Of a stretch of 64,000 nucleotides of DNA, positions 50,358 through 61,890 are shown in pieces. The notes beneath the pieces were generated by a model, which saw only the letters and a list, made by a program, of their open reading frames with translations, did not search any database and was not told the origin of the DNA. Location of the stretch: positions 1,955,001 through 2,019,000 of the forward strand of contig JALIRH010000074.1 of the NCBI GenBank assembly GCA_023055505.1. Direction: 5' to 3'. The position numbers and the translations under genes were made by a program. The stretch is from Callipepla californica brunnescens. Its lineage: Eukaryota > Chordata > Aves > Galliformes > Odontophoridae. How positions within the stretch are numbered: the first letter of the stretch is position 1; the number at the start of each line of letters is the position of its first letter.

Positions 50358-52067
50358 GTGGAAAGATGTTAACTGAATTAAAAGGCTCAGGAAGACTTAT
50401 AGGGAAACTTTCTTCTGTGTGTTTGAGTGCAATTTGGAGATTCTCAGGCTAGAGCAAGCAAATGATATATGCAACAAAAATCTGTTTTCAACTGAGATGT
50501 TAGCTTGAACTTTGAAAGTATTGCACTGCACTGAACTGCCTTTTTAGCAGAACTAGTGAAAAGCACAGAGAAAGGTTATATATGTAGTTGCTTTTAATGT
50601 GGGATCAGTGCTAATGTTTGTTCCATCGTTCACCACCAAATGGCAGAAGAAAAAGGCTGAGTCCAAACTGAAGGTCAATCTGGATATTTTGTATAGATTC
50701 AGGGGCTGAGCAGGGTCACACTTCAGCACACCGAGTCAACAGGACACCAGCAGCAAGGTGGCAATACCTGTCTGGGCACCTGTAAATTAAGAGCCAATGA
50801 GATCTATGAAGGAGATGCCTGCAGGTGGTGTTGGAGACCTCAGCTATTGGAGCATGGTGCCTCTCGTTGATTGTACTGGCAGGATAGCCTCCAAGTGCCA
50901 TTGGAATTGTACTGGTTAACTGCAAGTAAAGGGTAGGAGTGATCTCACCTTACCTTATTCGCAGCCTGATTTATGAACTTTCTGGAGTGTTTTTCTGCAA
51001 CAACAGTGACATCCAGTGGCCAGATGGAATTTTCTTCTAAAAACATGAACCATCATGTTTGTGCGAAGCTTTTATATTTGAAAAGATAATAAGGAAGCTG
51101 GGTTTTGACATTATTGAAAAATTACCCTTTTTTCTTCTCCTGTATAGGATAATGTAATGGTTTCTATTTGCCTTTACCAATGGGGTGCTTCTCAAGAAAT
51201 GAGCTGGGAGGGACTGGTACTTTCTGCTCCAGCACAGAGTTTATCCAACATCCATGAACATCAGAAGGCCAGCATTTTTTTCTGAGGAATCACTGTGGTT
51301 GTGTGCTATGGTACTGCCATGTTTTTAACTGGTGAGACATCATGGTTTGATGTTGCTGCCACAATACAGATAAACCACTAGAAAGGGGCTCATGGAAAAG
51401 ATGAAGAAACCAGTGCAGTCTGTAAAATAATAGACAATGAGGTCAAAACCAGAAAAGAGCAATCTAAGTTTCAGGTCCTATCATCTGAGAGCTCTGGTTT
51501 GTAGTTTTCAAGCTCATTTTCAAAGGGAAAGTATCAACTTGTCTGTAGTCTTTTGAAGCTGTTTCACTTATTGGGCAGAGCTGTAGACACCGTCGCCAAT
51601 TAACTTTCCTGTGTGGCTTGATCTCGTAATAGAGTGACTTTATGGATTGTTTTATATATTTGAATTCTGTTTAGAGCTGTACCTGTTTAAAATGTAAGCA
51701 CTGGGAGGAGCCTGATGAAGTGATCAGACAGCATATTCAAGGCAAACAGAAGTACTGTTCCATTTAGTGCAGTTATGTTGCACTAAACATCCTGTCATCA
51801 CAGGATGTTATGCAAGTCAAATGCATATATTCACAGAGAGATTAGACAGCATCAGTGGTCCAGCTCTTGAAGTCCTAGAGCTTGCACCCTCTCCAGAATT
51901 TCCTACAAAAGCTACTGAGTACCTCCTTAATACTTGCCAGATGCCTTTGCCTGAGGTTGGTGAAGATGCAGCATTTCATAGTACCAGCCATGTGCTAAGA
52001 AAGGCTGAAGTACTTAATGAGCTGTGCCTCAGAAATGTTTCCAGACATTAAGTGAAGCATTCAGCAC

Positions 52068-52069
<2 letters not shown>

Positions 52070-52106
<37 letters not shown>
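52070..52106. repeat. Poly-A tract (A37) followed by T5
   Basis: Thirty-seven uninterrupted adenines follow AGCACGC and are followed by TTTTTGCTG. The two borders, GCAAAAA and TTTTTGC, are reverse complements. No polyadenylation signal or recognisable retroposed gene lies upstream. Confidence 0.95.
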
Positions 52107-52110
<4 letters not shown>

Positions 52111-55100
52111 TGCTGATGGAGGAGCTTTCTAAGGCCTAGACTGGAAGTTACTAAAGGTGTCTTGGTAAGAGAGCAAGCACAGAGCAGAGTGGCATGAAAA
52201 CAAGTGTTTTCCCCACTACCCCAACCATTGCCTGGCCTTGGCAAGGATGTTGTTATGCCTTTCTGGATGGCTTGGAGGATTTGCAATGGGATATGAAACA
52301 CTTTGCTCAGAGGCTACCTGCCTGATGCCAGCTGCTGGGAATTTAGCATGGTAGCTGTCCTGGAGCTGATAAAAGGGCTGATAACTTTTGGTTCAGATGG
52401 AAGCATATTATCTACCTTAGCTAGGCTGCAAGCACCCTAGCAAGAGCAAGACACCCTTGGTAAAAGAGACTGCATTTCTGCATGGATTTTCTCACTGCTT
52501 GAAATATGGATAACATTCAGCAAACAGTATTGTACACTTTACAGTACATGGCAGTGCATTTCATACCAGACTGCCCTCACAAAGGTAATTAGATGGATCT
52601 GGTTTGTTGGGACTGATGTTTCAGTATCCTGGGAAGACTTTTAGAGATCTTGATTTTGCTCAGGCTTGTCTCATCTCATGCTGCAGTGATGAGGATGGGT
52701 TAAGTTCACAAGATTATGTGTATTGGCCCCATCCATTGCAGAGGGTCACGTGAGATACCCAGGGATGTGTTCTGTTGCACAATTCCAGAAGGGGAACACC
52801 TCTGGTCACACCGTATGTCATACTTTTGTGTAGAATGGCATATTTCCAACCGCGTGATTCAGTGAGAAGCATTTATACCTTAAAAATTGAAAAATAATGT
52901 GTGGTAGTGGCATTCTACATAAGGAAAAATGTCAGTAACCATTGTCTATACAGTGTCTCAGACAAGGCAAGCCTATCTTCATTCACAGTAAAATGTGGGG
53001 ACAAAATAACAGGCAAAACCTTTCAGTTCTGTTCACGTCATTTTCCTCCTAGAGCTTTCTTGTCCTGGTAGGTCGTTCCAACTCATGACAGCAAATGCAA
53101 TAATTACTTTTTCAGAAGTAAATGTAACATATCTATAGTCTTTGCTTTCTCACAAAAAAACCTCTCCCTTCAATTTGTGCATGCTTAGCATGGTCAGGAA
53201 TTATCATATCTAAACACTGATATAGTAAGGTTTTGTGAGCTACGCATCCACCTCCCTCTGCTCTTTAGAATTGGATCTGTGAGTTATTTCCTTAAGAATA
53301 TGTACTGAACAGGTCATCCTCTGTTAGGCCTTCTGTCTGTGGGGAAACTTTTAATATCACATCAGTGAATCTAGAATATGGAGCAAATCAAAAAGGACCA
53401 CAGTCAGCTGAAGCACATTATCAAGGAGAGATCAGCATAAAGCCTGTCCCTCACAATGCCTGGCATGGTAAGGAAGAGGCAGAAGAGGGAAGGGTGGGGT
53501 GAAAGGGATGGAAGGGGAATCGCTTTGTAGAGGGGCTTGAACTCTCCAGTGAGGCTGTCCGATTTACACTGGTCACTTCATTTAAGATGCCTGAAGCAGC
53601 AGTGAATCCTGGTGTGACGCAGAGACCACAGGATGTGCCTGGGAGGTGACCTCACTTCAGTTTTTGCTTGTATTGTTTCTCTTAACCAAAATGAAACAGC
53701 TGGTTTAGGGTTGAAGACAATTGAGCTTTCTGTTGAAGGAAAACACAAAGTACTTTATTGATTTCTTCATCATATATGTAGAGTGAGTCAGCAAGGGAGA
53801 GATGTACAAAGATGGTACAGAACTGAGTGACTAAGGACCTGGGATTGCACTGTATAGGGCCACCAGTATGAGTCTGAAAGCAGAGAGTTGTTGCCAGCAC
53901 AGCACTGGTTCCAAACTGGTAAGGTCTGGGGAGAAGATTGAGTCCAGTCTTCCACTGAGGTTTCTGTGTGTAGTGCTCTAGGCTAGTTCTAGAGAAGGGC
54001 TTCTAGTGCATGACATTTATGTGCCTCCAGTGTAGCTTCATGCCCTCAACAGGAGGGTAAGAGTAGAACTGATTAGATGCGAGGGGTTTTGATTACATGG
54101 AGGAGCAGTGAGAAATAAGTGAGAACAAGGCTGTGAATCTGTCCCTTCTTCTGACTGAAAAGTTTTGAGTGCAGTCTTGCTCAGTAGCTCTCAAAGACAC
54201 CCCAGGGAAACACAAATCTGTGCTCCATGACCTGGCATCAGTCTGGAATGACCCCCTCAACTTTTGGCCCCATGTCACTCCAGTCTGCACCCGGCTATGG
54301 TGTGGCCCTTCTTCATAGCAAGTTGTGTAAGTGCTCACGGGTGAGAGGTGATTACATGTAAGGAAGGAATGGTGGAGAGCCATGAGGGTAATGCTGGACG
54401 TTCAAAGCTCTGCATATTTTGGCCTTTCATGTTTTATTGCTTTACTTCCCATGGCTGTGAGTCAGTTCCTTGCAACTGTGGAGAATAATAACATCAAACA
54501 AGAGGGAAATGATTTCTCCATCTGCCTTGGAGAAGCAGTGGCATGATGTAAGGAGGCTATGATGAAAGCCTACTTTCTAAGACCTTTGAACAGGTTTTGT
54601 ACAGAAGTAATTTTAAGGCATGCTTTGGGCTTGGATACTCCTGGCAAAACACAGGAGCAGAAAGGCTTGTTCCTTGCATCCCCAGCCTTTCTTCTGAGTT
54701 TCTTGCATAATACTGAAATTTCCAAGTGAAAAACCATGTCCTGCAGCAAAGGAACAGCCGACAGTCTGGGGAAACAGGCTTGTGTGAAAGGTGGAGTACA
54801 GTTTCCAGTTTTTAATAAGTGCTGGACACTCTCCTCTGTGGGAAGAACCCCTATGGAAAGCACTAGCAAACATACTGGGAGTGGTTGCTGAGGCTGTTGA
54901 GTTTCTGTCAGGTGCCAGTTCACTCACCCATGAGTTGTCTTTTTCAGCAAACACTGTTGTGTTTGGGCACTCTCATGGCTCAGGAGCTGCTTCACAGCCC
55001 TCTGTTCTATGATGTATGTCAAGGTGTGCTGGAAATATTGATTCCATGCTGTCCTTGCCTCTAGAGTGAGATTTCTGTTAAGTGGTTTAGGAAGAGAGTA

Positions 55101-57456
55101 AAACCTCCGGCAGCAATAGCAGTCTAAACCTGAGTCATAATGAAAAAAAGTGAAAGAGCCTCCGTTTCTGAAAGGATGATGTTCATAAGGGATCTTAAAT
55201 TTAAGGGATCAGAACAGATAAACAGGGATAGAATCATACTGGAGGTAAAGTGGAAGGAAAAGAAAGATTTGGAGAAGTTTTCTTCAGAACTGGTTTCTCA
55301 TCATGTGTGTGGGACATCTGCAGTGGGATGAAACGTTGTGGGATGTCACATGGTTCCCCTGCTAAATTCATGTCGTTTTCTAGAAGCCGTTGGTGTAGAG
55401 TCAAACACTGTAGGATAAATCCAGATAAAACTAATTTCCTGAGCTGTTTTCTGCAGCTCCTTGCCACAGCCTCTTCTTGACACCTTCATCACTCAACCTC
55501 CAAAATATTCAGTTAGAGGATTGCAGAATGAGAGAGAGAGCATCCTTTTTGAGGCAGCAAGCAGAGTAACAAGTAAATATTTGTCCCAGCTGTGAACATG
55601 CAGCTTCTGACATTTGCATTTCTGCCTGCGCTAATTCTTGTGAAGTCGAGGCACCATAAACATACTGATGGTGCCAAGGGCCTTGAAAATCAGCATTGAG
55701 AGAAGAACAGGAATAGAGAAGACCGCCTCCTGATTGCAAGGCAGCCTGAGGTCTAAATGGCAACAAAACGTTATTCACTGTGTGGAGAATGTAAAGAATT
55801 GAGACCTCCCGACACAGTTTACATTGGCCCTTTTTATGACTAATTGTGCAGAAAATAGCTCTGCTTGTAGTGTGCATGGAAACAGTTCAGGTTTCTGCTG
55901 TGTGTCAGCTAATGGGCTAGCAAGGCTTTTTTAGCACAACTTCAAAGGCTCTAGCAATGGAGGTCCTTTGTGAGGGAATTATCTCCTGCTCCTTTGTACC
56001 CCTTTATCCTGCTAAGCCATGGAACAAAGAATTGTGAAATGAAGAGACAAAGTAATTTGTAGGAGATCTCTAGATCTAGATAAAGCACAGAATATTTGCT
56101 TAGAAACATTTTTCCTTCTTCTTCCATCAAAACAAGATTGTATTTTTGTGTGTAGGAACACCTAAAGTTCATTTAACTTTTTTTGTAGGATGCAACCTTA
56201 TGCTTGGTTATGCTATTGATGGGGTCACCAAGGTGTCCAAAATGGTAAAGGAGAGCTTTAGTTTCAGTGGTCAATTAGAGAATGCTCAGTTGTGACTGTT
56301 AGATATGGCTGAGAAGTATACTTTTCTCCTGACCCCGGCACATTCCACTCAGAATTTTGCAGGAGTGTACGTACATGCTTTATAGAAACCTTGCATTTTT
56401 TTTATTACCTTTTCATTTTATTATTATTTTTTAATGAAGTGGCTTATTCTTCCTTCCTTTCAGTGAAAAATGAAACCTTGGGGAGATAAGGAAATGCATT
56501 ACATGCATCTGTTTTGTGTAGTCCAAAACACAGTTCTTAATTAAAAAGAAGAAACGGGGATGGGAGATGTTACACAGCATGGTTGCTGACATTAATCAAA
56601 CATCTTCATCCAGTGTGTCCAGTAGTAGATCCCCTGTCTCAGAAAAACAAGACACAAGACGAAGGAGACAAAAATCTTGTCCTCAATCAAATGTAATGTA
56701 GAAGCTCCCAGCAAATGCAGTGTGTTGTCCTCTGCATTTGTGTTCAAGCTCTAATATAACTTTTTGTCACTGGTGGTGTTTCTCAAGACAGTCTCAGGAA
56801 TATTTGGTTGTCCTTAGAGGACATTCACACCTTTCCTGATGAGCTGGAGTCTGTAACTGAGAGTAAATGTTAAATGTAAATGCATAAAACCCTGCAAATA
56901 ATTAACTAGATATTTTGTTCCAATACTTCAGAGTAAGTTGAACACTTGCTATGCAGTTTGCCTTGTATCATCACAAATTTCTTGAGTATAAATGTGTAAT
57001 GGACTGTTGTGTCAATACCGTATTTTATTTGAACAAGTTATTTTTTTTATTTTCTTAGGTTTATACTGTTTTTAAACTTAAACTATTAGGAGAGGCTTCC
57101 TTGTGTGTCTTCATAGCCAGGTACAGACTTTCACTTTCAAATTCTTATCTAGAAAAATCTTCTCTGTCTGCTTTCTCTTCTATTCCCATACTCACATGGA
57201 ATTCCCAAGGCAGTCAGTGTTCTGACCTCTTGGATTCAGCTTTCATCAGCTGTCAAGGTAAATTTGGTTACCAGTGCAAGAATAGTTTATCCATATTTAC
57301 AGTGAAGAGGGGAATAGCGACACAGAAGCAAGAGCATTACTTTGTGCCTCTTAGTTATCTGATCTACCTCTGGATGCAAAAATTTCTCATAACCTTTTGG
57401 AATGAAATTTTCTATCCAGGGAGAGAATTTTTTTTTCAAGTTTTTAGCAGAAGCAC

Positions 57457-57491
57457 GTGTGTGTGTGTATATATATATATATATACACACA
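57457..57491. repeat. (GT)6(AT)8(AC)3 compound microsatellite, palindromic
   Basis: (GT)6 at 57457-57468 is followed by (AT)8 at 57469-57484 and (AC)3 at 57485-57490. Positions 57462-57491 form a 30-bp perfect palindrome able to extrude a cruciform, next to a short Z-DNA-prone GT run. Confidence 0.93.
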
Positions 57492-59216
57492 TATGTGCAT
57501 ATAAAGTACACATAAAATGTGTGTACATATTAATGAATCCATCCATTGATGTTGTAGCAAATCTGGCAGTTATTACATATTATAATATACATATATTTGT
57601 ATATATGGGCAGCCAGAGGCAGGGACTTCTCACTGACCAAATCCGTGCTGAATCTAAGTGCCTCACGTACATAGGTTAAAGTGGTTTTTATTACATGCCC
57701 ATAAAAGTACTATATTGTTGTCAATATTCAATGTCAATGCTTATCTCAACATGTATGAGACCACAGGGAGTTGTTTTGTGTAAGAAATTTCTCTTATTGA
57801 AAGTCATCCTGGATTTTAAAACAAGATAGACTTATCAGCAGGAAGAAAGCCAAGATGTTTCTTAAAGGAATTCTTTTAACCTTGGAACTACAGCAATGAC
57901 AAGAGTGTTTTCACGCTTTTTTTCACCAAACTGACATGGGATCTCCCAGGTGCCACCTTTTCCCACAAGCCTTACTTTTACACATATTTCTGGTACTTTG
58001 TACTTTGCCAATTTCTGCTTCCAGAGTGAGAGTGAGAAAGGTGCTGGACAGTCCCATGTTTTACTCTGCTGTCATGCGCTGCATGTCCCCACGTCATCAT
58101 GGTCTCAACAGAATGGGCAGGAGCACAAGGCCAGGAGGTGTCACCTTTTGGTCTCATGTCAGGCTTGAAAGGGATTTGCGTGTTTTGCTGGGTAGCTGAT
58201 GTTGGTGTAGGCCTGCCATGCAGTGGATGAGGAAGTGTAACTATTACATAGTTACCCTTTTTTCCCCTGGATTTAAAGTAGTTAAGATTGGATTATTCTG
58301 GTACTGTCCTGATGTCAAAGACTTGCTGGATCTAGGATGATTTATTTCTATTAAGAAATCTCTTGGCATTTGAGACTGCTTCAGGGAAAGTAGAGTGTTG
58401 GAGTATGGACTCAGAAAGGTCCCTGACCTTGACATCTTTGATTTTGATTTTTCAATGTCACTTGCCAGTGACAGAATTGTGGCTGTTGTTTGCTTTGGCC
58501 ACTACATAAAAAAACAGGATATGATCAAATCCAGTTAATCACTCACAAATGTCTCATTTCTTGAATCTCTGAGGGTGTATAAAACATTTTTGGGACTGCT
58601 CTCTGCTCCTTTGGCTTTTATTATAAGTAAGCTAGGGGAAAATCAAATTTTGAGTTGTCTTAAAAAGAAGTGGAGGAATTCTGGAACACGTTAGAGCTCT
58701 GCAAATGTATGTTTAATCATTTAAAGAAATGTCTTTTGGCTAAAAGCTCTTAGCAGGGCTTGCAAGTTGTGCTAAAAGCCGTACAGCTACATCATTCTCA
58801 CAACTGATGCGAATTAGCACCCTTGTTGGCAGTGTAAGCAGAGAGACACAGGCTTAAGGAATGCTGGAGACTGAATTACTCTTACATTCGTTGTGACTTG
58901 ATGCAGAATGGGTGAGTTGTCCTAGTGCCGATTCTGCTCACAGTTACATTAAGTCATCGTATAGCGTTATTGGTTGATGTTTAAGAGTTTTCTATCCAGA
59001 TTTTTCTGATGACAGTATAACCTGAGAGAGACTCAGGCATGTCTTGCCTGCCTTGTTTTTTTTCTGTGAAAAGCATTTGTATCTGTAATGGAGACAGATA
59101 GTTACAGGCATCTCTGTATTAAATATTTAATACTTTCCTTGTGCTCAAGGCAAATGTACTCCCTCTAAGCAGCAAGCTCTAAGCAAACCAGAGTACTGTG
59201 CTTCTACATGTGGCAT

Positions 59217-59320
59217 GTGGTGGAACTCACTGCTGCAAAATGTCATGGGGCAAAAAGTAGATGAAGACAGAGGTCTGGGCACATTCATGGTGAATTGGTC
59301 TATTCAGAGCTGGCAGTGAG
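59217..59320 (+). repeat. Probable ancient CR1/L3-type LINE remnant
   Basis: The sequence gtggtggaactcactgctgc, then aaaatgtcatgggg, then aaaaagtagatgaag, then tgggcacattcatggtgaat and ggtctatt parallels the sense strand of old amniote CR1/L3 elements ('gtggaactcactgccacaagatgtcatggaggc...ttggacatattcatgg...aggtctatc'). It is more diverged than the other copies. Confidence 0.55.
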
Positions 59321-60473
59321 ATGCGATGACCTGGCTGTAAATGAGGGTCACCCAGCCATGCAGAGTTAGAATTTAAAGGATGTAATGGATGAGGATTGTT
59401 CTGTCCTTTCCCAGTCACTTGCGTTTATGTATTTTTATATATTTAATATTTACCATGAGCCACAGCTGGAGTCAGGTTACTGGGCTATGTGGACTTAAAT
59501 ATAACCTGTTAGTGGAGTTCTTGTGTCCTTGCTTTATACCTCAAACCCATCCTGAAAACAATGTGGAGCTCTGACAATAAGTTGAAAGCTTTGGAGGGAT
59601 TACACTGCCTTATTGAGTCTGCGCCCAAAGTCCTTTGAGGATTCCCATTGACTCCAGTAGGATTTGGTTCAGACTCAAGTGTATAGAATTCCCTTAAGTA
59701 AACTCTTTCAAGGCCCATACATGCTGCAGTACTTATTGGGCTCTTTGTTACTTCTGTGAATAGGAATGCAACCTTTACACTTCCAGCAAAGTGCACTGAT
59801 TTACAGAACTAAATCTCCACATCTGGAGAGAGATAAAGTTACCATCCCAACCCCTCTCAACTCAGCTGTGCAGGTGGCTGAGAGGTTGATCAAGCAGTTC
59901 TGAACCATGTTCATTTTAGGTGGATGAGCCCTGAGTTAGAGCAACTTCAGAGCTTCTTCATAAGCAGAAGTCTATCCTGCCCACCATCATTCATAGACAT
60001 CTGAGGGTGTAAGTTATTCCAATTCATGAGTCAGTGCCCAAACAATATTCTTTTCACCACTGCAGAATCATTTGGATACCCACATTAGAAGATCCTTTAA
60101 TCAGTGCACATAATAAAAGTTGCCACGTTAGCAGTTTGCAAATTCCTATACAATCAAGTAGTGTTATAAGAGAATCTATCTGCATTTTGTTTTATACGCA
60201 GCCTTGGTCAAGTGAGGAGGGGAAGGGATAAATAAGAAGAAAGAAGATCGTATCAGGCTGTATGAGGTTTGTTTCTTTGCTCATTGCCAAAAAGCTCTGG
60301 GCTCAGTGGTTAACAGTTGCAATTCAACTAACAGCATAATGTGCCTTTCTTGCTTCTAGAGCTAGTTTAGCTTCTGGTTACCTTACGTCCCAAACCTTTT
60401 GTTCAAAAGGAGAAAGTCAAATGAGTGAGTGGAGCAGATCGATTGACAGTGCTATTTTCTACCTGTATTTTAG
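59321..60473. other. TRABD2B: Last part of the long intron with acceptor
   Basis: Nothing else was recognised before the acceptor. The final pyrimidine-rich stretch (ctattttctacctgtatttt) ends in TAG at 60471-60473. It is a good acceptor, but its tract is interrupted by several purines. Confidence 0.7.
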
Positions 60474-60564
60474 GTCACTTCCTGGGTAACAACACTGTGA
60501 TTGATGTACTGAGGCAAGCGGGATTTGAAGTGGAGCACACCCCTCCTGGACAACCGATTGGAAA
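60474..60564 (+). CDS. TRABD2B: TRABD2B (TIKI2) internal exon carrying the GX2H histidine
   Basis: This 91-bp exon completes the glycine codon begun at 269 (G+GT) and continues with [20 protein letters not shown], then HTPPGQPIG. It follows the acceptor TTTTAG ending at 60473 and precedes the donor GTAAGC at 60565; it ends two bases into a codon. In the TraB/TIKI superfamily the conserved GX2H plus the following LGNNTV segment helps form the metal-binding active site. Here the GAGH histidine is the first complete codon of the exon. Downstream human TIKI2 has a proline- and serine-rich linker, then a C-terminal hydrophobic anchor; none of that is in the window. The match to TIKI2 (IDVLRQAG) is better than to TIKI1. 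No disabling mutation is seen. The exon is too short and lacks an ATG, so ORF scans miss it; it was found by reading the frame forward from the first exon. Confidence 0.92.
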
Positions 60565-61251
60565 GTAAGCAGCTGCCCACAGATTATTAATCATTTTTCT
60601 TTCATTTTATTTTTTTCTTCTCCTTCTTATTCTCTGATGAAGTGAGATTATTGCATTAGTAAAGGAGCGGGATGAGGGGATATGGCACCTTCCATTCCCA
60701 CACAACTTCCAGACAAAAAATGTGCTATAAACCATCCATAGTGTGAGTTTGGAAACACAGAGAGCTTCAGTGGCTTTTTTTTTCACTTGTGAACATTATT
60801 CCTGTCACAGCTGCTAAATACTACCAGATCAAGGACACTACAGTTTCTTTCTGTTTTCAAGAAAAATCTTGTTCTGGTAATTTGCCTCAGAATTTTTTTC
60901 TCCATGGGTTTTGATTGCTTCTCTGTTGCAGAGCAGTGAAGTGTCACCAACTTTCTCTCTCAGGCCTCTCTGTCAGATTGTCTTCTTCAGGTGGGATTTT
61001 CAGTTTTGCCTGATGGACGATATTGAATGTAATGCAAATGCATCTTACACTCTGGAAAGAAGGCTGTGTAGGTGAGAAGTGTTTGGATATTCCCCAAGTG
61101 TCTCCATCCATTTGATCAAGTGTAAAGCAGGCAAGGAAGACTCTGATTACCAGGCTCTGTGCAATCTTCAGTAGTATAAGCTGAAATACATCACAAAATT
61201 GTCCTCAAGTAGTGAAACAGATTTCTTTCTTTCCGTAAACTTCTTTCTTGG
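60565..61251 (+). other. TRABD2B: Start of the next TRABD2B intron
   Basis: A strong donor (GTAAGC) opens the intron. No repeat, RNA or coding signal was recognised up to the CR1 3' end at 61252. A pyrimidine-rich run lies at about 60597-60632. Confidence 0.7.
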
Positions 61252-61890
61252 TAGATTCATAGATTCATAGATACATTAGGTTGGAAAGGACCTACAAGAT
61301 CATCTAGTCCAACCTTCCTCACACCACCATCCCTACCCACCAAGCTACTAAATCAAATCCCTCAGCACCTCATCTAAACGCTTCTTGAACAGCGCTAGGG
61401 ACGGTGCCTCAACCACCTCCCTAGGCAGGCCATTCCAGTGCCGGACCACTCTCTCAGAGAAAAAATTTTTCCTCAAGTCTAATCTAAATCTTCCCCGGCA
61501 CAACTTGTGGCCATTCCCTCTCGTCCCGTCATTAGTTACCTGGGAGAAGAGGCCGACCCCCTCCTTACCACAGCCTCCCTTCAGGAAGTGGTAGAGTGCA
61601 ATGAGGTCTCCTCTGAGCCTCCTTTTCCCCAAACTAAACAATCCCAGCTCCTTCAGCCGCTCCTCGTAAGACCTGTGCTCCAGACCCCTCACCAGTTTTG
61701 TTGCCCTTCTCTGAACACGCTCCAGGGCCTCGATGTCTCTCTTGTAGTGAGGGGCCCAAAACTGAACACAGTACTCGAGGTGCGGCCGCACCAGAGCTGA
61801 GTACAGGGGGATGATCACCTCCCTGCTCCTGCTGGCCACACTATTCCTAATACAGGCCAGGATGCCATTGGCCTTCTTGGCCACCTGGTA
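61252..61890 (-). mobile_element. CR1 LINE, 5'-truncated, with intact ORF2 C-terminal frame
   Basis: This is a CR1 retrotransposon tail of about 640 bp on the minus strand. Read on +, it starts with two to three copies of an ATAGATTC-type octamer (the CR1 3' terminal repeat), then aggttggaaaggacctacaag and catctagtccaacc, and stops abruptly after ttggccttcttggccacctgg, where the element is 5' truncated. The minus strand holds an uninterrupted 178-codon frame (61884 down to 61348). It includes [41 protein letters not shown] and [20 protein letters not shown], the region C-terminal to the CR1 reverse-transcriptase domain. The catalytic YADD box and endonuclease are not present. The lack of frameshifts suggests a relatively young insertion. 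It lies antisense to TRABD2B in the intron after the second exon. Confidence 0.97.

Larger units (their letters stand above)
50358..59216. other. Intron interior, no gene; A37 tract and GT/AT/AC palindrome
   Basis: The segment holds the A37 run (52070-52106), a purine-rich stretch at about 53471-53520 and the 30-bp palindromic microsatellite at 57462-57491. The 192-codon open frame at 57101-57679, the longest on the + strand, runs through that microsatellite (translated as a Y-I repeat) and is not supported as a gene. Confidence 0.5.
270..60473 (+). other. TRABD2B: 60.2-kb TRABD2B intron (phase 1)
   Basis: The intron is delimited by the donor GTACGG at 270 and the acceptor TTTTAG at 60472-60473, and joining the flanking exons restores the TIKI2 frame. 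It is AT-rich, CpG-poor and full of short random ORFs, with no second gene recognised on either strand. Its contents are listed separately: CR1 fragments, one mariner element, SINE relics, microsatellites and structured sequences. Very long introns in the catalytic-domain part of this gene fit the large genomic span known for mammalian TRABD2B. Confidence 0.9.

Noticed and set aside
51767..52106. Possible processed pseudogene ending in A37
   Set aside because: The upstream sequence is not recognised, no polyadenylation hexamer precedes the tract, and no target-site duplication was seen.
57101..57679. 192-codon open frame on +, longest in the window
   Set aside because: It crosses a GT/AT/AC microsatellite and has no recognisable domain or promoter. 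One frame of this length is only mildly unusual for six frames of 64 kb.
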